From Polyporus tsugae (Eukaryota > Basidiomycota > Agaricomycetes > Polyporales > Polyporaceae), in contig JAHRBS010000007.1 in NCBI GenBank assembly GCA_024305745.1, positions 248,001 to 312,000 on the forward strand: a stretch of DNA of 64,000 nt, read 5' to 3'. The notes beneath the pieces were generated by a model. It was not told the DNA's origin. It saw nothing but the letters and a program-made list of their open reading frames with translations, and searched no databases. Every line of letters begins with the position of its first letter. Positions within the stretch are counted from its first letter, which is position 1. Shown one piece after another: positions 22,759-33,885 of the stretch. The translations under genes and the position numbers were made by a program.

Positions 22759-25239
22759 TCACAGCCTATGCGGCGCACCTAGCACGACGTTCTCAGGGAA
22801 TCCGAACACCCCGGGCGCACGATACTCGAACTGAGCTGCATCCCCAACATGCTGATGATCGCGCATCGCTTCGACAGGATCTTCGTGGGCTCTGAACGTC
22901 AGGAAATCGAGGAGTCGACCTGCGGGGAACCGAGGGAGAATACCCGCGTGCGGCTTCCAGTCATCTGGGCGGACAACACGTGAACGTCAGTGGGGAATCC
23001 GCGAAAAGCACCGATATCCGACTTCAAGACACAGGAAGAAACACTTACGTATGGCATGCCCCTCACGCACGTCGCTCCACGCTTCCGAAAGCACGTATTC
23101 GCTCTGGAGGTGTTGTGCTGCGATCCGCCTCCTAGGGTCAGCTTGCAGCATCTACCGGAACATAGCAGCCGTCAATCAGATCTGACCGCTCCGTCAACCC
23201 CGAAAAATCGACATACCGATATAACAAGACCAGCCATCAACGGGTGCACGACCAGCGCGGGCTGTATCGCGGAGTCGACAGGCAACCTCGTTGCGTGCTC
23301 GCGCCGTATGGCCTCGATATCCAGGGCCCTGAAGTGTCTCCCCGGCGAGATCCTGAGGATCTCGAGGAAGACGAGCCCCATGCTCCACACGTCCGCCACC
23401 GCGCCGTGCGCCGAGCCCTCACGCACCATCTCCGGGGCCATGTACGCGTACGTGCCCGAGTACCCGGGGCGCCGCCAGATCTCGTACGCCGCTGGGTGCA
23501 CGAGCTGCGCCATCCCGAAGTCGGTGAGGATGGCGCGGCCGTCTTGGGCGATGAGGATGTTGCTCGGTTTGATGTCGCGATGGACGATGCCCAAGTGGCG
23601 GAGCTCGCACAGCGCGCATATCTGTCGAGCGATGCGTGCGAGTACATAAGAGGAGGCTCCGTCGGGTCACATCATAGACTTGACTCACCAGCTCCTTGCA
23701 GTACGTGTACCGGTCGTGCCAGGACAGTGGCAGGTCGGACTTCAGAGCAGTATACAGATCGACAGGATGGAATGGCTACGACGGACAACGTCAGACGTAA
23801 GCATCGAGGTGAAATCGGCGCGAGCCTGAGCGCGAACGTACCATGACAAAGTATATGATCTCCGGCTCCTCCCAGGACATGACCAGCGACATCAAGAACC
23901 GCTGGCTCCTCCCCGCCGCGGCGATCGCCATCATGCACATCTTCTCCCGCAGGAAGTCGCTGCGGGTGTGGCGGCATTTCTGCGCGTGGCGCTTGTGGAT
24001 CCCCTTGACGGCGTACAACTGCCCGCGGTGCTCTCCGAGGACCACCCTTCCAGCCGCGCCCTTGCCGAGAAAGTCCGAGAGGGTGAAGGTCACGCCGTTA
24101 TGATGCAGCGTCGCGGGCGACTCATAACTGGCGTAGGGGTACGGGAGACGGTGCGGGCGCGGTTCCAACGGATCTTCTGCTTCCCAGTCGCCGAAGATGG
24201 ACGGGGTCCGGGCCGGAACCCTAGACGTCCCAGCTTGTGGACGGGTGGGCGGAAGAGTGGTTAAAACGGTGGGATCGAGGCGGGAACGGTTGGGAAGTTG
24301 AGAAGGGAACTGCAGGAGTGGCTGGCGGGTAGCAGCACATGAGGCGCATGCGCATGTCGAGAACGTCGTTGGCTCAACTAACGGTGGCTGTCTCCCAAGC
24401 GGAACGTCGGGAAGAGCCCTAGGAGCCCGAGGCCAGCCACCCGGACCACTCCAATTGTTAGGGATCCCGGCAAGGCCAGACGAGCCCCATATAGACGTAT
24501 TACTAGTGCCAGGAAAGAAGAGAGGCTGTGCGAGCTGAGTCGGATGTGGGTTGCTTGGATAGACATAGGACGACGGCTCATAAGGTTGTCCGAGTAGTGT
24601 CGTGCTGGCGGTGCGTTGAGGGTGAATGACGCTCGTGTATCCTGGGACCGGAGAGACCTTGTATCCCGGCTGTAACCTCGGGTGGTCCGTAGACGGCTTG
24701 TTGGTAATCCAGGTAGACCGGTCCAGAGGCTCCCGCTTTCGCGGTGCCCGTGCGGGTGGCGGACTCGGAAGAGACGGGATAGGATATTCAGAGAGGGGAA
24801 ACATACTGTCAGTGGCGAATTCTGGAATGTTGGATGCTGGGTTGGGATGGAGCGGCTGCAGATCGACTTCTTGGCCAGCGGTGATAGCCGCTACGGTTGA
24901 TCCTGGTTGACGAAGTCCAGATAGCTGGATGAGTGGAGGATAGAGGTTGTTGGGATCTACCGTGGGCTTGAATTGGGTGAGGGAACTGAAGCGAACGACC
25001 TGCCGAGCCCGCGACAGAGAATCAATATGACTCTGACGCGGAGCGGCGTCGCCGGGAGCAAGTGTCGACTGCGCTGGGAGACAGAAGTACGGCTTGCAAA
25101 CCGCACGCTTAGAGCAAGATGGTCGAATGCTACACCTCCCGTCGTCACGCTTGCTCGGCGCACGAGCGAGTGGCGCGAGTGACCCATTCGAGGGACCACC
25201 GAGCAGTGGTTCACACGCCTGCAAAGGTTGTGAGGACAT
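22759..25239 (-). CDS. Serine/threonine protein kinase with long disordered N-terminus (kinase 1)
   Basis: 732 aa from five exons: 23842-25239, 23689-23775, 23217-23621, 23049-23151, 22759-22964. Residues 1 to about 375 are Pro/Ser/Arg-rich and probably disordered. The kinase domain then has the Gly loop GKGAAGRV, the Lys of YAVKGIHK, the catalytic loop VHRDIKPSN, DFG in LTDFGMAQL, APE in YMAPEM, and DVWSMGLVFLEI. All catalytic residues are present. After the domain comes a tail ending in FEYRAPGVFGFPEN, shared with kinase 2 at 38370-40826. Exon lengths before the catalytic-loop exon (1398 and 87 nt) equal those of kinase 2 when its first two exons are joined. Pathway unknown; the AGC-like C-terminal tail is suggestive but not diagnostic. 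Confidence 0.88.
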
Positions 25240-25796
25240 GAATGAGAAAGAAGGGCAGATGAACCCACTGCTACGCGCGAGGACGTGCCGCTTCTTATGC
25301 CAAGAGGCGAGTGGCTATCCACAAAGGCAATCCATCGATATCCTGAGAGACACGTATTTGCACCGGATGACCTTTAAGCGAGACTGAGGATAATTGTATA
25401 AGGACAAAGGTGTCTGTTAGCGAACGGCAACACAATCAAGAGCGGGAATTACCAAACTATGTCAACCCATATTAGGTAGGAGTACAAAAGTACAACGCAC
25501 ACCTCACTTAGACGGTATCCAGGATATTTGCGGCCGCTCAGCGCAATACCTTGACGGTCTCCTGCCATCTGCGGTGTTTCTTGATCTGCCCGCCGCGCCC
25601 ATCTCTCGATGTCTGGTGAATAATTGTGATGATTTGAGAAAATTACGCATTTGTATGCTCGTGAAACACTATACAAGGCTGAGTGGGTACCACGAGTCTG
25701 CCAGGAGATTGGCGGAGTGGGAGAAGGAGACGTACACGATACAGATACAAGTACTTGAAAGATGAGGATGTTCTACGCCTTGTCCTTCTGGATCCG
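25240..25796. other. Intergenic, nothing recognised
   Basis: Kinase 1 promoter plus 3' side of the kinase-like gene. No coding motif or repeat noticed. Confidence 0.45.
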
Positions 25797-28191
25797 TCAC
25801 ATCGTGACTATCTCCTCGACTCGTGGCCGCACCGCGCGCTCCGGGTCCGGGTCCGAGTCCGAGTCCGGTTGGGATCGCTTTCGGTACGGCTCCGATGTCG
25901 GCGTTGCAGACGGGTTTGGCTGGAGTAGCCACGACCGCATGTTTTTGTCGTGCTGGTGGGTGATCAGCTTGTTGAACAGCTCGTCTGGGAAAGAGGGCCA
26001 TCGCATCTTCCAACAGGGATGACACGGATACCGCGCTTCCCCTTCTTTCCCGGCCCAATCGAAATCGATGATGTACGCCTTCTTCGACCCGTCCGGCGTC
26101 GGCTGCAGTATCACGTTCGACGGTCGAAGGTCGCCATGCACGAACCCACGCTCGCCTAGCAACGAGAGGGCGTCGTCGACAGGTTTCAAGTCGGCATCCG
26201 TCACCAGTTCGTGGTTGGCAAGGGAGGCCTGGATAGTGCTGCCCGTCATTTCGTCCATGACGACCATGATAAGGTCGCCGCACACCCTTCCACACCACCG
26301 CAACTGCGGTGCAAACCCGTGTTTGAAGAGGAGGTCGTGGACCTCTTTGCTGTATTTGAGCGCAAACTTGATGTAGACGGGCACGCGGGACGGACTGGCG
26401 GGCGCGGGAGCAGCGTGCTGGTGGGAAGGGGGCGGCGGGCTGGTGCGGATGATCTCGCCCCTGAAGATACCGCGAAATTCGGTGGTGAAGCAATCAGCCT
26501 TGAAGTTGAGAGAGAAGCCCTCAAACCCGCCCCCGGGAGTCCAAGCAGCGCCAGTCTCGGGAGTGACGCAGGGCGCGGGAAATAGATAACCTGGGCCGCG
26601 GTGGGCACCAGTGTGGTTTTCGGCATACGAGTGCGCCAGCATCTAGACCGTGTTTCGAACAACCTGCAACTGGCGTGCTAGTTTCGTGTCGTATGCCCTT
26701 GTAGTACTAGTACCCGAAACGAACTGCAGCGACAGGATGGCCATAGGAGTGAGATAGACATAGTCGGTGAGATACACCGCGTTAATCTGTAGCATTTGGC
26801 TGCTGGCCAGGATGATCAAGCAGGGACAGGTGGATGACATAAAGATGGACAAGTTCTAGTGCAATCTAGACGTCAGATTCGGACAAGGGCAACCCCAGAC
26901 AGCTGCTCTTACTTACATCTTCCGCCGAGGATACGCATCTGTACCCGTACAGGGCCTGCTTCGGACTGCAGGATCCCCAAAACTTCGCCATCCCAGCGAC
27001 AATGACGGCCTCTACGCCGTAAGGAGTGGGGGATGTGACTGCAAAATCCAACACCGCGTCCAGCTTTCCGTTACGAAGGACACAATACTTCTTGTGGAAG
27101 GTTGTCCCTGGGAAAACTTTACCGAAGTACTTCTTCAGCACGTCCAGGTATCCTTTATCGTCCTTAACCCTCGACCCGGCCAACTCGTAGCGCAGCGCCG
27201 CCACGACGTGGTTCATATCGGCGTCAAGCTCGACCTGGGACAGGTTCTCTTCGTTCGTATAGGCGTGCAACATCCTCGCGAATGCAGGGTGATAAAGAGC
27301 GGCGTGCGGTCCAGTGTCATCCGCAAGGGGCTGAGGACTCAGAGCACTGTACGTGGGAGCTTTGAGCTGTGCCTTCCTGCGTACGCTTTGATCTCTTGCT
27401 GTGCGAATGGGGTTGGGATCCATAGTGGGCTCGTCCTTCTCCTGACAAGCCTTCTCCAGGTCCACGCGGTATGTCTCGTGGGCTGTGTAATCAGCCGAAG
27501 ACACTCAGTGGAAGCGCAACGATTTAATGGACAAATGACTCGCCTTCTTCGACCTCACTGCGTTCCTCCGGGGCGGCTAAGAACAAAGTTGGGGGTAAGA
27601 CATAGCGTCCGTAGCAATACATTTATTAACGGTAACCAATCACTGGGATACACACCTCTCTGTGGGGGAGCTACGACATACAATCGGACAACCGGAGCGT
27701 CTGTCACGATGCGCCGCAACTTCTTCTGCAAGGCAGCGTGGGCAGGTATAGATGTGGAGCCAAGGCGGTGGCCCTTGACAGAATGCCAATGGCGAGCTTC
27801 GAACGTCGCGATCGAGTCGGACTGCTGTGAGGAAAATGCCATACTCTGAAATCGCGTAGTAGTGAGCTTCTCCATCAATCGGATCCTATGTACTTACCTT
27901 GTCGGTTATCCAACGAAGCCTCAGCTTAGAGGAATCAGACGCTGCCCCCGCCGCTACCGCGTCCTCGAGGATGGCGTCCACTGTGATCGAGGCGGGATTG
28001 GAAAGCTGCATCGTTCTGTAAAATGGCTCGACATTCAGCACAAAGTGAATGGTAGTAGGCGTGGAAGGTGGAAGACGGTCAAGCATTCCGAAAGGATAGT
28101 GGGGACTCGGGGTATGAGTAGTCTCGACCAAGACCGTCCGCGTGTCAGCGCGGACGGTCTTGTACCAATGTGCCGGGTTTACTAGGAGCAT
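25797..28191 (-). CDS. Kinase-like (atypical, HGDLRPSN/DFD) multi-exon protein
   Basis: Start at 28191 (MLLVNPAHWYKTV) and further exons near 27845-27655, 27495-26925 and 26850-26710, each ending at plausible splice sites. The last part (about 26600-25797) carries a kinase-like core: MVVMDEMTGS, a catalytic-loop equivalent VHGDLRPSNVI and the metal-binding IIDFDWAG. This HGDLRP/DFDWAG form is widespread in basidiomycete kinase-like proteins and resembles aminoglycoside-phosphotransferase folds more than classical Ser/Thr kinases. No clear glycine loop, so activity is uncertain. An in-frame TAG at 26643-26645 precedes ATG 26642: either an intron removes it (one candidate runs from a GTACTA donor near 26710 to the cccag near 26592), or the gene is interrupted, or there are two genes. 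The C-terminus is acidic and basic, with a possible nuclear signal (YRKRSQP). Confidence 0.6.
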
Positions 28192-29574
28192 GGGGGGTGG
28201 GCCTTTTCTTATCTTCCATTAGAACAGCTGTTGTTACTTGCTGTAACAGGCTTACTGGATATACGCCAAGTTCTAATGGGTGTACCGCTTTCTTGATTCG
28301 GCGCTTCGCGCTCAGACTGTGACAGGCTGCTCGGCGTTCAAACGTTCAAATCCGGGCGAAAGCTCAAGATGAACGAATCTCCAACAGGCGAGGAAAACGT
28401 GGAACTTGAGAAAGGAGTAGGGCCGTGGTTTAGTGGAGAATCCCCCGTCCTGATCAGCGGTTTCCCGGCTCAGCGCGCCAGCTCAGTGCCAGTACTAGTG
28501 ACTTCTTCGGTGCCGCCCCATTTATATTCCAATGCCTCAGCCAGCTTGCGGTAGCTGTCATCCACAGTCCACAAATCTTGTATCAATGTCAGCTTCCAGA
28601 AGACCGGCACCCTAGATGGCCTTGGGCTCTACTTCGAGGTGAGGTCCTAACTTACAAGTCTGGATAAGCAGCGCCGCTACTAGTATTCATTTAATGACAC
28701 TTCAGTTGGGCCCAAGGTAGGGTCAATCTCTAGTATTGAACTCTGCCTCCCACAGGTGTGCACTGTGGTATTCCAGCGGCACGCGCATATAATAAAAATA
28801 CCACAGTCGCACTTGGTGCAGAAGCAAAAGAACAGGGTGGCTGTCGGTGGCTGCAGCGGGCGCCTCTGACGCCAGGTAACAGATCGATTAAGGAAAAGCG
28901 TACTGATTGGCATATGATGAATTTCTTATCCAGTAACAATCTGATCTAATGATGGGGGCACCCCCAATGCTCCTGTCAAACATGGGATATTGATACAAGC
29001 CCCTCCCGCGTTTACGTGGGAGGGGATTGGACGAACCTAGGGGTATGAGGGCGTTCAGGTTGGGCGGTGCCACCGTGGCGGGACCAGCCACGACGTCGCT
29101 GGGGGAAGTTGAAACTCAGATTAAGCGGAGTACCGAGGTATCTGTAATTGCATTGATGTTTGGTGTTGGTGAAGTCTCAGTCAGCTTGAGTCGGCGCTCT
29201 AAATTGAGCATTCACGCTGTCTGCGGGGTACCGGTTAACTGTCTAAGTGAGTTGTGAACTTGATCATGTCCTCGATCGCAACTGCTCTACTTGGCCTCGT
29301 TGCGTGAATGTCATGACTGATCCCGGCTTTGAGGGTTCGTAAGTCAATGAAACCCAATAAATAACGTAACAGCGTCGGTTTACTGATCCATCCGAACCAG
29401 ACCATATTCTACTATAGTAGGAACGATGCGATTGTCGTCGGCGTGCATTGATGGTCACTGCAATCTCTCTAATGTCTACATCTGAAATGCTTCGACACTA
29501 ATGACGTATTGGCCTAGGTTGTAGCTGGATGATGACCCATGCGGAAACTATTCGAGCGTCATTGATGTCCATTC
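28192..29574. other. Intergenic with a hairpin; right end in arm B
   Basis: No gene recognised. A near-perfect inverted repeat (11-bp arms with one G-T pair, loop TTTA) lies at 29000-29025. From about 29390 the sequence is the 3' flank of F-box copy B and matches arm A. Confidence 0.5.
29000..29025. repeat. Hairpin, 11-bp stem
   Basis: cccctcccgcg pairs with cgtgggagggg across a TTTA loop. No poly-T follows and no neighbouring gene ends here, so role unknown. Confidence 0.55.
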
Positions 29575-31527
29575 TCAGAAAGAGTTGTCCCAGTACATTG
29601 GGAGCTCCTCCGAAACACTGTTGAGCACATTGAACAAGTAACCCCTGTAGATTACCCGCCCACCCGTCACGTCCCGAAGTTCAGCGAGGCAGGGCAGGTC
29701 GCGTGTATCACTGTCCTGACGGCTCGAGGTGATCAATTCGTCATTGGCACTCTCGTAGTCGTAGAACTCGAGAGCATCCAATCCGCCTGCCCCCAACTTT
29801 CTTCGTCGCTTGAATATCTCCTGCATCATGGAACATCTCCGTTCGACATGGGCGTCGAGGTCCTGAGGCCGGTGGGTCGCTGAGTCGGGCCCGTCCGAGT
29901 CCCCAAGCCCTGTTGGGTGCCGAAACTCCTCAGGCATCTCCCACCCCAGCGTCACGTAGCGCAAGTCGGGGCATATCGGCGTGGTGGACGACGGCGGGAC
30001 GGGGTCCGTGACATCGGTGACCGCACGTGGACCCAACGCCTCGAGCGCATGGGTCGGGATATCTCGTCCGATTACTGTGAGGTGGTTGAGATGCGGAAAG
30101 CGGCAGAGAAAAGCAGTCCAATCGTCCGCGGGAGAGGCTGTCCCGATGTCGCCCTCTTGGATGACCGCTAAGCGAGTGATGCAGAGCGTTCCAGCAACGT
30201 CCCCAAGTCCCAAATTACCCAGCCGGCGCGATGAATAGGAATCCACTTTCAAGCGCAGCGCGTTGGAGGAGAAGCAATGTAGCAGCCAATAATTTGGATG
30301 ATGCCATTCGTTGGGTACGAATATCGCGACGCTGTCGACGGCGTGATGCGGAATCAGATGGATGGGTAGGATGTCGAAGAAGTCATTCAGCTCAATGTTG
30401 TTGTTTGTGTAATTATTCATCCTGACCAAAGCGGTTGAGGGGAGGCATGGATCGAGGACACCGACTGCAGAAAGGATCGAGGACTGCCACGCTGGAGCGA
30501 TACATAGCTCCTTCATGGACGGAAGTTGCAGAGTACCCACGTCATTCGGAGACGGCCACCAGCGCGGGATCGTCCACTCTGCGAAGTACAACATTTCAAG
30601 ATCGCGGTATTTCTCCAACCCTTGGAGGAGGGCCCTGGAATCCAAAGCTGCAAGGGGGGTGCCCTCGGCGTCGACTCCATCCCCGCGGCAGTTCAAATAG
30701 ACCTCTTTCAAGGATTTGACCGCAACCAGTGGGAATAAAGCCGAGAGGCCGAGATATAACTCGCGGAGGCGGGGTAGCCTGTCATCTGAGACCGAGGGCA
30801 AAGTGAGCGTGCGGGCCAGATCTTCAGGCCTAGGTGACCTGTCCGTCATCTCCGAGTCGCCGGGGCCAACCATCAATACCTCCAGACTTGGCATGCCGGC
30901 ACACAACACCTGAAACAAATTAGGGATGTGAAGCAGTGGTGCACGCAAATATAGTGAAACAACGCGAGTGAAGTGAGGAAACGACAGAGGGGGGAGAGCG
31001 CCGGAAGGAAGGGCAGAGTCTGTACGCGACATTTGGTCCATCTTCAAGTTTAACGTGATGGGACGTGGCGAGGACCTATCCAGGAGCGTGGCCACAAGTT
31101 CGTTCGGGAACCGTGTCTTATAGTCGACGTCCAAGAACCAGGATTCGTCATCATTGTCATGAGGGTGTTCAACGAAACGAAGGTTGGACACGACTGCGGC
31201 CCAGAACTCGGGCATGGAAAGGTAGACCGTGCGCCATCGACGGCAGACAGAGGGTAGCGCGAGACTGCACCGTGCATCCCTCCGTTCCCATGTCTGGCCG
31301 AAGATCTTCATCAGGACCTCCGTGGGAAGCGTATGGATCGGTGCGACGGCGTTGTGAAGGGAGAGCATGGTGTACGAGAGCAGACGGTACTCCTCTGACT
31401 TCAAGAGGGTCCACGCTCGGATTTCGTCCTTGCTAAGCCCATCGAGGCTAGCGCGGTCCACGGCTGGCATGGATGACGCGAAATCGGGGAAGGGGAGAGT
31501 ATGATCCATCGTCGAGTCCTGGATCAT
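29575..31527 (-). CDS. F-box protein with LRR-like C-terminal region, copy B (intact)
   Basis: 650 aa in one coding exon. The ATG at 31527 (aaacATGatccag) matches the start in arm A; frames open further upstream lack an ATG. F-box-like segment at about residues 60-105 (HTLPTEVLMKIFGQTW, CRRWRTVYLSMPEFW). The rest shows irregular leucine-rich repeats with conserved short blocks (LPRLRELYLG, YVTLGWEM), ending GGRVIYRGYLFNVLNS. Such proteins are a large, fast-evolving Agaricomycete family, thought to be SCF adaptors with variable substrate-binding LRRs; the role here is inferred. A probable leader intron ends about 40 bases upstream (TAG before gccggacgcg). Paralogues at 9005-10961 (frameshifted) and 35895-37874. 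Confidence 0.85.
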   Translation of the reverse strand: MIQDSTMDHTLPFPDFASSMPAVDRASLDGLSKDEIRAWTLLKSEEYRLLSYTMLSLHNAVAPIHTLPTEVLMKIFGQTWERRDARCSLALPSVCRRWRTVYLSMPEFWAAVVSNLRFVEHPHDNDDESWFLDVDYKTRFPNELVATLLDRSSPRPITLNLKMDQMSRTDSALPSGALPPLSFPHFTRVVSLYLRAPLLHIPNLFQVLCAGMPSLEVLMVGPGDSEMTDRSPRPEDLARTLTLPSVSDDRLPRLRELYLGLSALFPLVAVKSLKEVYLNCRGDGVDAEGTPLAALDSRALLQGLEKYRDLEMLYFAEWTIPRWWPSPNDVGTLQLPSMKELCIAPAWQSSILSAVGVLDPCLPSTALVRMNNYTNNNIELNDFFDILPIHLIPHHAVDSVAIFVPNEWHHPNYWLLHCFSSNALRLKVDSYSSRRLGNLGLGDVAGTLCITRLAVIQEGDIGTASPADDWTAFLCRFPHLNHLTVIGRDIPTHALEALGPRAVTDVTDPVPPSSTTPICPDLRYVTLGWEMPEEFRHPTGLGDSDGPDSATHRPQDLDAHVERRCSMMQEIFKRRRKLGAGGLDALEFYDYESANDELITSSRQDSDTRDLPCLAELRDVTGGRVIYRGYLFNVLNSVSEELPMYWDNSF

Positions 31528-32037
31528 GTTTGATCTGGATTCTGAACGACGACGCGCGTCCGGCCTACACAAGCAATATTAATGTTAGTGGAGGTGCATC
31601 AGTGAATACAGGACTCGATGGTCATACACGGTTGGAGGGAGAGAGAGCTGAACTGCGGTGTGGAAGAGGGATCCTTTCGAGCTGTGGACGTTGAAGTTCA
31701 AGCGTTGGCGTACGCGTGGCATTCCGCTGGCAATATTATGGGAGCCACGTGCTGCGGTTGCCTTCCATTCAAGTCCCAATAGATTGGACGGCTTAACTCG
31801 GAGCCCTACTAGACGCAGCACATGAGACCGTTACATTACGCAGGCTGCAGATTGTACAGTAGTTACAGTAGCGAAAACAGAAAGGACCAATGATGAGAGC
31901 AAAACGAGCGCAGATCGCAATAAGTACTCAGTATTGCCATCTATCATTTCATTCCGAAACGGTACGAACGAAGAGCACCATCCATGCCAAGCACATGCAC
32001 AATTGAAAAAACCCAAGGAGACGACCAGAGTCGCCAT
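31528..32037. other. Spacer between F-box B and S53 B
   Basis: Promoter and leader of the F-box gene plus the sedolisin 3' UTR. Homologous to 8171-9004 of arm A but some 320 bp shorter. No other feature. Confidence 0.5.
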
Positions 32038-33885
32038 TTACACGCCGGCAGCACGCGCGAGCTTCGCGAAGTCGGGCGTACCAAGGCCAGTAACAGGGTC
32101 CCAGCCTTGCTTCGCGGGGAAGCCGCTCGTGTTGCAGCCCGGGTTCGAGCCGGACGTGATGTCGTTGAGCGCGGACGCGCCAGTCGAGTACAGGAAGGGG
32201 TTGAGGAACCCGAGCGGGCTCTTTCCCTTGGCGATGAGCCTGTCGTTGAGGAGTGAGATGATGGACGCGAACACGGGCGACGAGGCCGAGGTGCCGTCAA
32301 GCACGTGGGCCTTCCCGCCGACGATGACCTCGTACGCGACGCCTTGCGCAGCGATGTCGGGATAGGCGCGGCCGCTGCTGTTGAACATGCCCTTGTAGGT
32401 GCTGCCGAGCGATGTGAGGTAGCGGGAAACGGCCTTTGTCTGGTAGGCAGGAGCGCTGAAGATGTTCGAGAAGCCACCAGCGGAGAGGCCGGCCGCGGTC
32501 TCAGGCACGCCTCGGGACGCGCCAACGGTAGTCACGAAGGGACAACCGGAGGGGAAGGTCGGGACGAACGATGTGCAGGTGTTGTTCAGCCGCAAACCGG
32601 AGACGCCACCATCACCCGAGGAGAAGAGGACGGAAACGCCGCGAGCACCGAGCTGAGCATACGCGTCGCAGAGGTTCCTGCAAGGGGAACAATTGAGCAA
32701 ACACTCGCTGGAATGTGATAGAGTCATAAGTATACGTACTGTGCAACCTTCGGCGAGACGTGGCGCTCGTCAAAGTTGTAGGAGGTCGTCATGACATTGG
32801 GAGGGTTCGTCTCGTTGAGGAAGAAGTGGGCGACATCGAGGAAACCGTTGGTGGTACCGATACCCGAAGAGAGGAAGATTGTCGGGACGCCAGTGGCAAC
32901 GCCGACAGTGTACTGGATGTCAAGGCTGGCCTCAAAACCAGCCTTGCTGGGGTCCTGAGGGTTCACGCCACCATCGACGGTCTGGAGGGTAAAAGTAGTG
33001 TTGGACGATATGTCGGGACGGTACTTGTTCAAGAAGGCCTATCCGTAGGAAAAACAATCAGCATAGACATGACAGGTCGAATTGGCGTAAGTGGCGTACC
33101 TTGAGGTCAGCCTCGTTGGCATACTGTTGAACGAAGCCAGAGACAGCAATTCGATTGGACGATTGGGTCGCAGGGTCAGTCGGGATGTTGTACATGGCCT
33201 GCAGGCAGGCAGGGGTAATCCTCTGCGAACACGACGAAGGGACGGCCCCACCGCTGAAGGTCGTGTGGAATACCGGGAGCTGACCCATCGGCTCGGGGAA
33301 TGTCACCGTCGGGTGGACAAGGTCGAGATGGCCCTGGAGCTCAGGAGGGATCGAGTACGAGAGCGTGCGGATGACCTCCGTGCCGGTGTCATCGTGCTTG
33401 AATACGGCGAAGTCGGCGTCGAAGAGCTCGTTGGCCTTGCTGACGGGAACATCGAATGAGAGCCAGTCGCCAGAAGGGGAGATCGTCTCGGCGGTGATGT
33501 TATTGGCTTTCAACCAGGCGTTCACAGTGTCAACGCTGTCCTGTGCCGGAGCGACGAGCTGCTCCACCTGTGAGAAAAGCAAGTGAGTTAGAGAAGGCCA
33601 CCGAATGGGGGGACGGCGGCGTCATACCTCAGACTTCGAGAGGTGCTTGCCGTAGTTGGAACTCGACGGCGTGCTGACGTCGTAGAGCTTGCGCTCAAGC
33701 TCGGCGACGTTGCCCCGGACGAGTGCGAGACGGAGCTTGAGGGTCTGGTTAGGATCCGCAGAGCCGGTCGAAGAGAACCCGCTGGGAACATCCTGGAGGA
33801 ACTCGTGGGGTTCGGGGTTGGGAGCGGTGGGCTTGCCCCAGACAAGCGTGAGGAGGGAGACAAAGAGCAAGCTGGAAGCAACCAT
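32038..33885 (-). CDS. Sedolisin-family protease (peptidase S53), copy B
   Basis: 554 aa from four exons: 33628-33885, 33100-33567, 32740-33038, 32038-32677. Signal peptide MVASSLLFVSLLTLVWG, pro-kumamolisin domain, then Glu278 and Asp282 (FEASLD), Asp364 (SSGDGG), Ser472 (DGTSASSP) and the calcium-binding NDIT and GWDPVTGLG. Residues 31-86 of the prodomain are identical to copy A; an 8-9 residue stretch after VFHTTF (a Ser/Thr-rich segment in copy A) is missing. Third intron: donor GTACGT and a mixed pyrimidine tract, so this copy gives the ancestral splice pattern. Secreted acid peptidase, expected active. The 560-bp region upstream has no second divergent gene. Confidence 0.93.
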
